A stretch of 64,000 nt of DNA. Origin: Labrys miyagiensis. Its GTDB lineage: Bacteria > Pseudomonadota > Alphaproteobacteria > Rhizobiales > Labraceae. The stretch is taken from positions 17,616-81,615 of the forward strand of contig NZ_BSPC01000068.1 of assembly GCF_030160835.1 (NCBI RefSeq), written 5' to 3'. Position numbers and translations under genes: made by a program. Within the stretch, counting starts at the first letter, position 1, and every line of letters begins with the position of its first letter. The notes under the pieces are model-generated. The model did not search any database and was not told the origin of the DNA. It was given only the letters and a program-made list of their open reading frames with translations. Positions 44,639 to 53,500 of the stretch are shown piece after piece.

Positions 44639-45490
44639 ATGGCGGGAAGAAGTGTGACCGAGCTCCATGAGAGTTTGGTAAAGGACCAGTCTGCCGTCAT
44701 TACCGATTGGATTTCGGGACTCAAGGAGATCGATGCTTTCGCCGCGGGCCGGACGACTGAGAGCGAGGCTCGCACCCAAGGAAGCGAGTTGCTCGCGGAA
44801 ATTGCCAAGGCACTCAGGAGTGGCGACAGTGACACGCAAGCGGAAAATTTTAGCCGAGTGCGTGAGCTTGTGCGGGACATGTCGCAAACGCGCGCGGTGC
44901 AAGGCTTTTCTCCGGGCGAGACCGTGGCTTTCATCTTTTCGTTCAAGCGACCGATCTTTGATCGTCTCAAGCGTATGAAGGATGCTGACAAGCTCGCGTT
45001 GGCGGTTGAAACCATCACGACGATTGTCGATGAACTCGGCATCTACAGCATGGAGGTTTTCCAAAAAACACGGGAAGAAATCATTCTGCGTCAGCAGCAG
45101 GAGATTGCCGAACTCTCAACTCCGGTCGTGAAACTTTGGAATGGCATTGTCGCGCTACCGCTTATTGGCACTCTTGACAGCGCGCGCACCCAGGTCGTGA
45201 TGGAGAATCTATTGGAGTCGATTGTCGAACAAAGCGCCGAGATCGCCATCATCGACATTACGGGGGTCCCGACGGTCGACACGCTTGTCGCCCAGCATCT
45301 GCTCAAGACCGTGGCAGCCGCCCGGCTTATGGGCGCCGATTGTTTGATCAGCGGGATCCGACCGCAAATCGCCCAGACCATGGTTCATCTAGGAGTCGAG
45401 TTGAACGTGGTGTCGAAGGCCTCGCTGGCAGATGCGTTCGCACTGGCCTTGCAACGGACGGGCCGCACTGTAGTAAAAATGAAAATCTAG
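44639..45490 (+). CDS. rsbR: RsbR-type stressosome scaffold and sensor
   Basis: A 283-residue protein. The variable N-terminal sensor domain (residues about 1-150, helical, RsbRD-like, no heme or flavin motif evident) is followed by a STAS domain from about residue 160 (LSTPVVKLWNGIVALPLIGTLD). The two threonines that RsbT phosphorylates in Bacillus are conserved: T215 in PTVDTLVAQH and T247 in RPQIAQT. It should form the stressosome shell with RsbS. The ATG at 44639 has GGAGGG eight bases upstream. It is the first gene of a six-gene operon, 2 bp ahead of rsbS. Confidence 0.92.
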   Translation: MAGRSVTELHESLVKDQSAVITDWISGLKEIDAFAAGRTTESEARTQGSELLAEIAKALRSGDSDTQAENFSRVRELVRDMSQTRAVQGFSPGETVAFIFSFKRPIFDRLKRMKDADKLALAVETITTIVDELGIYSMEVFQKTREEIILRQQQEIAELSTPVVKLWNGIVALPLIGTLDSARTQVVMENLLESIVEQSAEIAIIDITGVPTVDTLVAQHLLKTVAAARLMGADCLISGIRPQIAQTMVHLGVELNVVSKASLADAFALALQRTGRTVVKMKI

Positions 45491-45492
45491 CC

Positions 45493-45885
45493 ATGGATCG
45501 TATTCCTATTCTTAAGATGGGCCAAGTCTTGCTGGTGACCATCCAGGTCGATATGCACGACCGTCTCGCCATTGCACTGGAAGAGGACCTTAGCGCAAAG
45601 ATTGTGTCGGCTCGCGCCAAAGGAGTGCTGATCGATATCTCCGCGCTTGAGATCGTCGATAGTTTCATCGGACGTATGCTGGACAATATAGCTGCGGTTT
45701 CGAGAATGCTGGATGCCGACACGGTGGTCGTAGGCATGCGCCCCGCTGTGGCCATCACGCTTGTCGAACTTGGGCTCTCCCTCACAGGGGTCAAGACGGC
45801 GCTGAATGTCGAACGCGGCATCGATCTTATTCAAAGGCGTCTCCGTGAGTCAGGGGACGACAATGTCGACGTTAGGGAAGAATAG
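45493..45885 (+). CDS. rsbS: RsbS stressosome STAS protein
   Basis: A 130-residue single STAS domain: IPILKMGQVLLVTIQ at the start, the phosphorylation site IDISALEIVDSF (S57 matching Bacillus Ser59), and RPAVAITLVELGLSL. Compared with Bacillus it has a charged extension of about ten residues at the end. In the stressosome it sequesters the RsbT kinase until it is phosphorylated. The gene begins two bases after rsbR and overlaps the start of rsbT by 23 bases. Confidence 0.93.
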   Translation: MDRIPILKMGQVLLVTIQVDMHDRLAIALEEDLSAKIVSARAKGVLIDISALEIVDSFIGRMLDNIAAVSRMLDADTVVVGMRPAVAITLVELGLSLTGVKTALNVERGIDLIQRRLRESGDDNVDVREE

Positions 45886-46273
45886 CGTCGTCCAAATCCG
45901 AAATTCCGACGATGTGGTCCGGGTGCGCCAGGAGGTCCGATCCGGAGCGGTCCAGATCGGTTTGAGCTTGGTGGATCAGACCAAGATTATAACGGCCGCC
46001 AGTGAACTCGCCCGCAACGCACTGGATTATGGCGGGGGGGGCACCGCTAACATCGCATTTGTTGAGCGCGGAGGTCGTCGCGGAATGACCATAACATTCG
46101 AGGACAATGGGCCCGGCATTCCAGATCTCGAACGGGCGCTCAAGGACGGTTATACAACCGGGGGTGGACTTGGGCTCGGCTTGGGAGGCGCAAAACGTCT
46201 GTCAAACGAATTCGAAATCCAATCGGCGCCTGGAAAAGGTACACGGGTTATGATCACACGGTGGAAATCGTGA
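45863..46273 (+). CDS. rsbT: RsbT serine/threonine switch kinase
   Basis: A 136-residue GHKL-type kinase: N box ASELARNALDYGGGG, G1 box EDNGPGIPDLE and G2 box GLGLGLGGAKRL. In the known pathway it phosphorylates RsbR and RsbS, leaves the stressosome and activates a downstream phosphatase. The start ATG at 45863 lies within rsbS; the stop is inside the next gene, showing tight coupling. Here the downstream partner is a fused ATPase-phosphatase rather than a separate RsbU. Confidence 0.93.
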   Translation: MSTLGKNSVVQIRNSDDVVRVRQEVRSGAVQIGLSLVDQTKIITAASELARNALDYGGGGTANIAFVERGGRRGMTITFEDNGPGIPDLERALKDGYTTGGGLGLGLGGAKRLSNEFEIQSAPGKGTRVMITRWKS

Positions 46274-47268
46274 TCGCGGTCCCAGTAGCCGATCCTTCGC
46301 AGGTGTCGGAGACACGACGCATTGCCGCGACATTGGCCAAGGAGCGAGGCTTCAGCTCAGAAGAACTCGGACGCGTGTCGATCGTTGCCAGCGAATTAGC
46401 GACCAATCTCATCAAGCACGGCGGAGGCGGCGAACTTCTGCTCGGTGAGTTCGACGACGCGAGCGGGACTGGGATTGAATGTATTTCGGTGGATAAGGGT
46501 CGCGGCATTCGCGATATTGAGGCAAGCCTCAAAGACGGCTTCTCTACCGCAGGCAGCGCCGGTCAGGGGCTTGGAGCAATTCGTCGTCAGTCACATGCAT
46601 TCGATATCTACTCTCAGATCGGCACAGGTACCGCTGTGTTGGCTCGTATGAAAACGGGGAAGCTGGGCTCCCCTTCCGATACGCGTAGCGCTTGGGGGGC
46701 AGTATCAGTCCCCAAAATTGGAGAAACTGCCTGCGGCGATGGCTGGCACGTTGTGGCATTTGGGCGCGGTGAAACGGTCATGGTCGTTGACGGACTTGGT
46801 CACGGTTCGCTGGCTGCTGAGGCAGCGCTCGCCGCCACGCGTATTTTCGAGAAGTATAGCGCCTTGCCGCTGCCGGAAATTATCGAGCGCACGCATCAGG
46901 GTCTGCGGCCTACACGCGGCGCTGCAGTCGCTGTTGCTCGCATCGATAGAGTGGCTAGGATTGTCGAGTTTGTCGGCGTAGGAAATATTGCCGGGTCAAT
47001 TATTTCGTCCACCAGCGTCAAGAAAATGGTTTCTCATAATGGCACCGCCGGCCATATTGCCCGGAAGATCCAGGCCTTCTCCTACCCTTATGAGGGGTCG
47101 GGATTACTTGTGATGCATTCGGATGGCATCGGGACCGCATGGACAATGGATCGCTACCCCGGCTTGATCTCCCGCCATCCATCTCTCATTTCAGCAGTTC
47201 TCTATCGTGACTATAACCGCGGCCGGGACGACGCCACCGTTGTGACTGTCAACGGATCTATAGCATGA
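46261..47268 (+). CDS. GHKL ATPase fused to SpoIIE/RsbX-type phosphatase
   Basis: A 335-residue protein in two parts. Residues 1-130 are an anti-sigma-type ATPase (SELATNLIKHGGGG, DKGRGIRDIE, GLGAIRRQS), similar to RsbT itself. Residues 145-335 are a PP2C/SpoIIE phosphatase (VVDGLGHGSLAAEA, VVGVGNIAGS style core, HSDGIGTAW, GRDDATVV) with the metal-binding aspartates. RsbX in Bacillus dephosphorylates RsbR and RsbS; here kinase-like and phosphatase halves are joined. The start is a GTG overlapping the rsbT stop. Confidence 0.9.
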   Translation: MEIVIAVPVADPSQVSETRRIAATLAKERGFSSEELGRVSIVASELATNLIKHGGGGELLLGEFDDASGTGIECISVDKGRGIRDIEASLKDGFSTAGSAGQGLGAIRRQSHAFDIYSQIGTGTAVLARMKTGKLGSPSDTRSAWGAVSVPKIGETACGDGWHVVAFGRGETVMVVDGLGHGSLAAEAALAATRIFEKYSALPLPEIIERTHQGLRPTRGAAVAVARIDRVARIVEFVGVGNIAGSIISSTSVKKMVSHNGTAGHIARKIQAFSYPYEGSGLLVMHSDGIGTAWTMDRYPGLISRHPSLISAVLYRDYNRGRDDATVVTVNGSIA

Positions 47269-48998
47269 ACTGGCCCATCATCGCCGTCGCCATTGAAGAC
47301 GAATCGGACGTGGTTGCTGTCCGGCAACGGGCGCGCCGCATTGCCGGACTGTTAGGATTCGAGTCCCAGGATCAAACAAGAATAGCCACCGCCGTTTCCG
47401 AAATTGCCCGTAACGCTCACACTTATGGCGGCGGCGGCCGCGCGGAATTTTCGCTCGTGAATGAACAGGCGGGGCAATCCCTAATGATACGCATCAGCGA
47501 TGAGGGCGGAGGAATTGAAGACCTCGACAGCATCTTGGAAGGCCGACATACATCGCAAGTTGGTATAGGGGTTGGGATCAGCGGCGCCCGGCGGCTTGTG
47601 GACGCCTTCGAGATTAAATCTAACCAGAATGAAGGCACCTCTGTCATTCTCTCCAAACGATTGCCTCGGAAAGCAGAGCGCGTCGGCCAGAAGGCTCTTG
47701 GGATTATGGCTCGGGATCTGGTATCTGAAACGCCTGCAAATCCCCTTCATGAAGTACGCGACCAAAACAGGGAGCTGCTCCTCAGCCTCGCCGCTGAGCG
47801 GGCGAGGCAGGATGAACTCGGCCGGCTCAATTCTGAACTCCAGGACACCAATCGCGGCGTTGTCGCCCTTTACGCCGAATTGGATGAACAGGCTGAGCAA
47901 CTGCGTCGAGCGAGCGAGTTGAAGTCTCGCTTCCTCTCCAATATGAGCCACGAATTCCGTACGCCACTCAATTCCATCACAGCCCTGTCGCGGCTGCTGC
48001 TGGATCATGTGGACGGCACACTTACTGAAGAGCAGACCCGGCAAGTCGAGTTCATCCGTACCTCGGCTGCCAGTCTTACAGAACTTGTGAACGATCTGTT
48101 GGACATCGCAAAGGTCGAAGCTGGTAAAACAGAGTTGCGCGTCGTCGATTTCACAGTTTCTGATCTTTTCGGCGGTCTGCGTGGTGCACTGCGCCCCTTG
48201 CGGGTCGGCGATGAGGTCGATCTCGTCTTCGAGGAACCTGTAGGTATGCCGCCGATCCGGGCGGACGAAGGTAAAGTAGCTCAGATTTTGCGAAATTTCG
48301 TTTCCAACGCCCTAAAATTTACAGAGCGCGGTGAAGTTCGGGTATCAGCTCGAATGCGAGACGAAAATACGGTCCTTTTCGCTGTGCAAGATACGGGGCT
48401 CGGAATAGCGACCGAGCATCATCTTACGATTTTCCAGGAGTTCTCACAGCTCGACAATCCTCTGCAAGGTCGCATCAAAGGTACTGGTCTCGGATTGCCA
48501 CTTTCGAAAAAATTTGCCGATCTACTTGGCGGAGAAGTCTATGTTGAGAGCGCACTAGGCGAAGGATCCACTTTCTTTCTCGCCCTGCCGCTCGGAGGCA
48601 AATCGATCGAACTAGCCGAAGCGAGCTCACCTACAAACAAAACGAAGCGGATTCTCGTGGTCGATGACGACCATACTTTCCGTTACGTCTTTCGCCAGTT
48701 GCTGGCTGACACCGGTTATGAAATCGCTGAGGCGGTCGACGGAGCTGAAGGACTGGAGCTCTTGACGACGTTGCAACCGGAGGTGGTCTTCCTCGATCTC
48801 TATTTGCCACGCCGTGATGGCTTCTCCGTCCTGCAGGATATCCGGCGTATTCCAGCGGAACGGAAGCCCGTCGTAATCGTTGTAACTTCTTCAGTACTGG
48901 GTCCGGTAGAACGTGCCAGACTGGCAGCGGCAGATGCCGTCATTCCAAAGGAAGAGCTCTCGCGCAAGGCCGTGCTTTCTCTTTTACCCGGGGCGTGA
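47265..48998 (+). CDS. RsbT-like ATPase fused to histidine kinase and receiver
   Basis: A 577-residue three-part signalling protein. Residues 1-135 form an RsbT-like GHKL domain (SEIARNAHTYGGGG, DEGGGIED, GVGISGARRL). A coiled coil at about 155-215 follows. Next is a full histidine kinase with phospho-acceptor H229 (NMSHEFRTPLN) and ATP lid GTGLGLPLSKKFA. The C-terminal receiver has D511 (VFLDLYLP). It begins inside the previous stop codon (ATGA). The fusion suggests stressosome release is passed into a His-Asp phosphorelay instead of a partner-switch to a sigma factor. Confidence 0.92.
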   Translation: MNWPIIAVAIEDESDVVAVRQRARRIAGLLGFESQDQTRIATAVSEIARNAHTYGGGGRAEFSLVNEQAGQSLMIRISDEGGGIEDLDSILEGRHTSQVGIGVGISGARRLVDAFEIKSNQNEGTSVILSKRLPRKAERVGQKALGIMARDLVSETPANPLHEVRDQNRELLLSLAAERARQDELGRLNSELQDTNRGVVALYAELDEQAEQLRRASELKSRFLSNMSHEFRTPLNSITALSRLLLDHVDGTLTEEQTRQVEFIRTSAASLTELVNDLLDIAKVEAGKTELRVVDFTVSDLFGGLRGALRPLRVGDEVDLVFEEPVGMPPIRADEGKVAQILRNFVSNALKFTERGEVRVSARMRDENTVLFAVQDTGLGIATEHHLTIFQEFSQLDNPLQGRIKGTGLGLPLSKKFADLLGGEVYVESALGEGSTFFLALPLGGKSIELAEASSPTNKTKRILVVDDDHTFRYVFRQLLADTGYEIAEAVDGAEGLELLTTLQPEVVFLDLYLPRRDGFSVLQDIRRIPAERKPVVIVVTSSVLGPVERARLAAADAVIPKEELSRKAVLSLLPGA

Positions 48999-49004
48999 GA
49001 ATAG

Positions 49005-50630
49005 ATGGCAGAAAATTCCGAAACTCTGTTGAACGTCGATGACTCGGAGGCTATGCGCTATGCCAAAACACGAGCGTTGAGAAACGCGGGCTTCACAGTG
49101 ATTGAAGCCGCCAACGGCGCTGACGCGTTGAAGCTAGCAGAACTCCATGACCCCGCCCTTTTGGTACTTGATGTAAACTTGCCCGACCTCAGCGGCATTG
49201 AAGTTTGCAGGATCATCAAGCAAAGTCGACCATCCATGTTGGTGCTGCAGACTTCCGCTTCACATGTAAACCCTGGTGATCGTATCCTAGGCCTGGAGAG
49301 CGGCGCTGACTCCTATCTTATCCAACCTGCCGAACCCGATGAACTCATTGCAACCGTGCGAGCACTTTTGCGTCTGCGGAAAGCTGAAATCGACCTTCGA
49401 TCTTTGAACGAGACGCTTGAAGAACGGATTGTCGAAAGGACACGAGAATTGGCGGATGCCAACGACCGTCTCAGGGAGCAGATCGCGCAACGCGAGCGTG
49501 TCGAGGTCGCTCTGCGGCAATCTCAAAAAATGGATGCGGTTGGCCAGCTCAGCGGTGGCATAGCACACGACTTTAACAACATGTTGGCCGTCGTGATCGG
49601 TGGCTTGAATCTTCTGAAACGAAATCTTGCGAGAGGCGAGACGGATGTTGGGCACTTCATCGATGGTGCCATGGAAGCGGCCAATAGAGCTGCTGCCTTG
49701 ACCCGCAGGCTCCTTGCGTTTGCCCGACAGCAACCGCTGGAGCCTGAACCGGTCGAAGTCAATGTCCTCATATCGAGCATGCATGACATGTTGAGCCGGG
49801 CGTTGGGGGAACGCATCAGTGTCCAAACCGATCTTGCACCGGATCTTTGGAACATTCTCGCCGACCGGGGGCAGCTCGAAAACACCTTGCTAAATCTTGC
49901 GGTCAATGCACGTGACGCGATGTCTGGCGAGGGAGACGTCTGTATTAGCACGTCAAACGCGATCCTTTCGGGAATGACCCTGGCTACAGCGGATATGAAG
50001 CCCGGCGACTATATTCTGATTACTGTGGCCGATCGGGGAGCAGGAATGACTCCGGAGGTTGCTTCACGAGCCTTCGATCCATTCTTCACAACAAAGGGAG
50101 TCGGGAAAGGGACCGGACTGGGCTTGAGCCAAGTTTTCGGGTTCGTGACGCAGTCCGGTGGTTTCATAACTTTAGATTCAAAGCCTGGCATCGGAACTTC
50201 TATAAACATTTACTTGCCAAGATTCGACGGTGAGGCTGTGGGGCCGAAGCTGTCCGAGAATATAGACGATGCCCTAGCGGTCGGAGGTCCACATCAGGTA
50301 ATCCTCGTCGTCGAAGATGAGGATCACGTTCGTACATTTTCCGTCGAAGCCTTGCGAGAGTTGGGCTACACCGTTTTTCAGGCAAGGAGTGGACACGAAG
50401 CCTTGGCGATGTTGAGAGGCGGTCAGACGATCAATCTTCTGTTCACTGACGTCGTCATGCCGGGAATGAGCGGACCGGAGCTCGCAAGTGTTATTCGCGT
50501 TGAATTTCCTTATGTCGAAGTAATTTACACCACCGGCTTTGCGTCTGGGCGGGAGTTGGACGCTAAGACCTTATCGAAGCCCTTTAGCATCGAAGAGCTC
50601 GCCGCAAAAATTAGACTTGCATTAAACTGA
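49005..50630 (+). CDS. receiver-histidine kinase-receiver hybrid
   Basis: A 541-residue hybrid. The first receiver (residues 8-120) has D56 in VLDVNLPDL, but the usual lysine is replaced by Q107 (YLIQPAEP), so its chemistry may differ. A coiled coil leads to the kinase with H188 (GIAHDFNNML, HWE/PAS-kinase style) and ATP lid GTGLGLSQVFGF. The terminal receiver has D482 (FTDVVMPG) and K525. It is the last gene of the operon, six bases after the previous one, with no DNA-binding output visible, so the output protein lies elsewhere. Confidence 0.9.
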   Translation: MAENSETLLNVDDSEAMRYAKTRALRNAGFTVIEAANGADALKLAELHDPALLVLDVNLPDLSGIEVCRIIKQSRPSMLVLQTSASHVNPGDRILGLESGADSYLIQPAEPDELIATVRALLRLRKAEIDLRSLNETLEERIVERTRELADANDRLREQIAQRERVEVALRQSQKMDAVGQLSGGIAHDFNNMLAVVIGGLNLLKRNLARGETDVGHFIDGAMEAANRAAALTRRLLAFARQQPLEPEPVEVNVLISSMHDMLSRALGERISVQTDLAPDLWNILADRGQLENTLLNLAVNARDAMSGEGDVCISTSNAILSGMTLATADMKPGDYILITVADRGAGMTPEVASRAFDPFFTTKGVGKGTGLGLSQVFGFVTQSGGFITLDSKPGIGTSINIYLPRFDGEAVGPKLSENIDDALAVGGPHQVILVVEDEDHVRTFSVEALRELGYTVFQARSGHEALAMLRGGQTINLLFTDVVMPGMSGPELASVIRVEFPYVEVIYTTGFASGRELDAKTLSKPFSIEELAAKIRLALN

Positions 50631-51322
50631 AGGTAACCCGGCGCTGACGTTCTTCAGGTCGGAGTGGCGCGGGTCCATTTCGTCTTTACACCGTCAAGAA
50701 GCCCGTGGAGACGGTGTCACAGGCCCAGCTTTCGGTTCCGAGAACCTTCGTCGAACGATTTGTTGCCAGGTGTACGCCGGGCGGGTGGTGGTTGTCGCAC
50801 TGCAGTTGATCGTGAGAATGCGTCCGTTCCGATCAAACGCTGTACTTAAAGATGAGATTCCAACCTTCAAGTTCTCACTTTAACTGCCCGGATGTATGGG
50901 CTCGGGCGCCCTTTGCATCCGTGTCGATCCCGATCTCATAGGCCGCCGCCTCGCGTAAATCGAGGCGGTTCAACTCTCGTTTTGAGCTGATTGAGGTCAC
51001 GCACAGCAGTCCAGTTGTGAGCGATAGAGGAACTGCCTAACTTTGCCCTCGAAACGATCGCGCACCGCGCCTTCGGCAAAGGCTGTGGCAACATTGTCCG
51101 CAGCATTGAGCACGCGGAAAGGCCACCCTGCGAGACGCGATGTTTGACTCTGGCGACATCGAGGGATCGGAGGAGCATTTTCAGGCTGCCTTTCGTGTTT
51201 TCACTGACCTTGTCAACAAAGTCCCCGACGATTTGTTTTCACTCCGTTGGCTTTCAATCCACGATGAGCGTTTCGGCAACATCGCGAGAGCGCGAGCGAA
51301 CGCTGGCGGGATGCACGCAGTG
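50631..51322. other. gene-free stretch before the photolyase remnant
   Basis: No convincing gene. The open frame that later enters the photolyase remnant starts at 51140, but its first 60 codons are not part of that family. A minus-strand string (about 51030-51125) reads FRVLNAADNVATAFAEGAVRD, protein-like but lacking a start. Confidence 0.35.
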
Positions 51323-52162
51323 TGGACGCCCGGTGAAGCCGGGGCGCACGCGCGACTCGACGAATTTGCCGACGGCGCGGCCCTAAACTATCAAAATAAG
51401 CGCAATATACCGGGCGTGGACGGCACCTCCCGAATGTCGCCTCACCTCCACTTTGGAGAAATCGGCCCACGTCAGGTCTGGCGCTTGATCACGGCCCGCG
51501 CGCTGGCGGACAGCGGCAACCCGATGCCGGTCGATATCGAGACCTATCTTTCGGAAATCGCGTGGCGCGAGTTTTCTTATCACCTGCTGTTTCATTTCCC
51601 CCGTTTACCGGCGGCACCTTTGCGGCCTGAGTTTGTGCGGTTTCCCTGGATCGAGAACGCCAAGGGCCTATCAGTATGGCAGCGTGGATTGACTGGCTAT
51701 CCGATCGTCGATGCCGGCATGCGACAGCTGTGGAGCACCGGCTGGATGCACAATCGAGTCCGAATGATCGTCGCGTCATTCCTAATCAGGGATCTTCTTG
51801 TGCATTGGCAGGTCCGAGAAAAGTGGTTTTGGGACACGCTGGTCGATGCCGATCTCGCGAGCAACTCAGCGAACTGGCAATGGGTCGCCGGCTGCGGCGC
51901 GGACGCCTCACCTTACTTTCGCGTTTTTAGCCCGTGACTTCAGGGCGCGAAGTTCGACCCGGATGGCTATTACGTTCGTCGTTGGGTCCCCGAGATCGGT
52001 AGACTTCTCAACGCTTTACTGCATTCGCCATGGGAGGCTCGGCCGATAGAACTCGCCGATGCTGGAATTCGTCTCGAGCAAACTTATCCGGCGCCGATTG
52101 TCGATCACGGTGTCGCAAGGCAGCGCGCCCTCGAGGCGTTTAAGCGCATGAACAAAAGCTGA
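51323..52162 (+). pseudogene. photolyase/cryptochrome gene, truncated and with internal stop
   Basis: The FAD-binding C-terminal half of a DNA photolyase is clear: WTPGEAGAHARLDEF, GTSRMSPHLHFGEIGPRQVW, AWREFSYHLLFHFP, GYPIVDAGMRQLWSTGWMHNRVRM, WFWDTLVDADLASN (shown in segments). The family's N-terminal antenna half is absent. At 51935-51937 a TGA interrupts the frame right after FRVFSP, and reading continues in frame with LQGAKFDPDGYYVRRWVPEI to a second stop at 52162. Two lesions make it non-functional. Confidence 0.88.
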
Positions 52163-52220
52163 TTAGCGCGACACCTCTCGAAAGTTTTCGCATGCCAAGT
52201 GCGTTCCTAGTAGATCGACG

Positions 52221-52328
52221 GTGGCTCATGGAATAGTGGCATCGAAAGATGACTATGCGTTCGTCGGCAGAGCGCTAGCGAGCCGTGGCTTCGTGACCGT
52301 GATCTGTGACTACCAACTGGTGCCTTGA
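52221..52328 (+). pseudogene. small esterase (alpha/beta hydrolase) fragment
   Basis: A 35-codon string reads SKDDYAFVGRALASRGFVTV and CDYQLVP, which fits the start of the carboxylesterase/BD-FAE-like hydrolases just after the oxyanion loop. The rest of the gene is missing on both sides. Confidence 0.5.
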
Positions 52329-52586
52329 TAGCTTACGGGAGATTCTGGAAATCTGAAATTGCGCCATCTTCAAGGTCGCGTTCGTGCCATTAACGGACAT
52401 AGGACGACAGCCCCGAAGCAGACATGCCACAATGGCAGCCTCACAGCTTGATGCGTCCCGCAAGGTATGCACATTCTCACGGATCACCGGCACACTTGTG
52501 CGAGAATCTCAGCCAATTCTCATCCGAGCATCAGGAGGGAAACCGTTGGGCATTTGATACTGGCCTCCATCCAAAAGGAGGCGACA

Positions 52587-52862
52587 ATGACAAAGCACAA
52601 CCTTCAGCTCGATCTGGAAACCATCTTCATGGCTCACAGCGGGGCCGTCGCAGGCTGCTGCATATCAGGCTTTTTGATCGATCGAATCCTCGAAGCGTCA
52701 GCGGACAACTACCCGAAGCCTGCCAGAAGCCTCAAAACGAGACCAGGTCAGCACAGGAAACCATTGACCCATCTCAACCAAAAGTTGTCTAAATGGCGCA
52801 CCATGCTCACGCGCTTTGGTGGCCATGCCCGCAAACAACGAGCCATCGATCCGCTTCGGTGA
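52587..52862 (+). CDS. small protein of unknown function
   Basis: A 91-residue frame with a strong ribosome site (AAAAGGAGGCGACA) before the ATG. The first half is moderately hydrophobic (IFMAHSGAVAGCCISGFLID), the second half basic. No family is recognised. Its end overlaps the start of a winged-helix regulator remnant in another frame, suggesting that its C-terminus may be altered by rearrangement. Confidence 0.45.
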   Translation: MTKHNLQLDLETIFMAHSGAVAGCCISGFLIDRILEASADNYPKPARSLKTRPGQHRKPLTHLNQKLSKWRTMLTRFGGHARKQRAIDPLR

Positions 52863-53500
52863 GTTTTCCCTGAATGCCGAGAAGGGCAGGGTTTACCGCG
52901 GCGATGTCCCGCTGGCTCTTCGACCCAAGGTTTTCGCGCTCCTGAGTTACCTGGCCAACAATGCCGGCCGCGTGGTTTCCAAGGATGAACTATTGGATGC
53001 CGTATGGCCTCGCGTGACGGTGAGCGAAGACTCTCTCACCCAAGTGGTCAAGGAATTACGCAAGAGCCTTGACGACGCGCGGGCCATCCTGATCCGGACC
53101 ATCCCTCGCCGGGGCTATCTCCTCGATACAGTCACCGTGCCAATCGATGATGCCGGCAGTCAGCCGACGGTGCCGGAAGCGACACTGGCCGCAAGGTCTT
53201 CGTCGACGGCATCGCAGAGGACATTCTGAACGGCCTTTCGCTCTTTCGAGGTGCGACCGTCATCGCGCCGAGTTCCAGCTTCGCGATATCCGCGGAGGAG
53301 CGAGCCGACCTCCGCGTAGTCGGTGCGCGCTTGAATGTCGAGTACCTGGTTGAAGGAAGCGTGACTGCGATTGTCGGGCGTAGCAACGTCTCGGTTCGCC
53401 TGGTCGAGATTGCCAGCGGAAGGCAATTATGGCGCGAACGCTAGACCGCGTTTGGGGCCGAAATATTCCGCGTGCAAAACGAGATCGCCGTTCAGATCTG
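52825..53500 (+). pseudogene. winged-helix adenylate-cyclase-like regulator, broken
   Basis: Residues 1-100 are an intact OmpR-type winged helix (RFGEFSLNAEKGRVY, DELLDAVWPRVTVSEDSLTQ, IRTIPRRGYLL). After about 53190 the homologous sequence continues in a different frame (KVFVDGIAEDILNGLSLFRG, VVGARLNVEYLVEGSV), the TolB-like region of CadC/adenylate cyclase-type regulators. A TAG follows after RQLWRER at 53442-53444, and then AFGAEIFRVQNEI. A frameshift plus a nonsense codon show the gene is dead, although a 135-residue N-terminal part could still be made. Confidence 0.8.
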
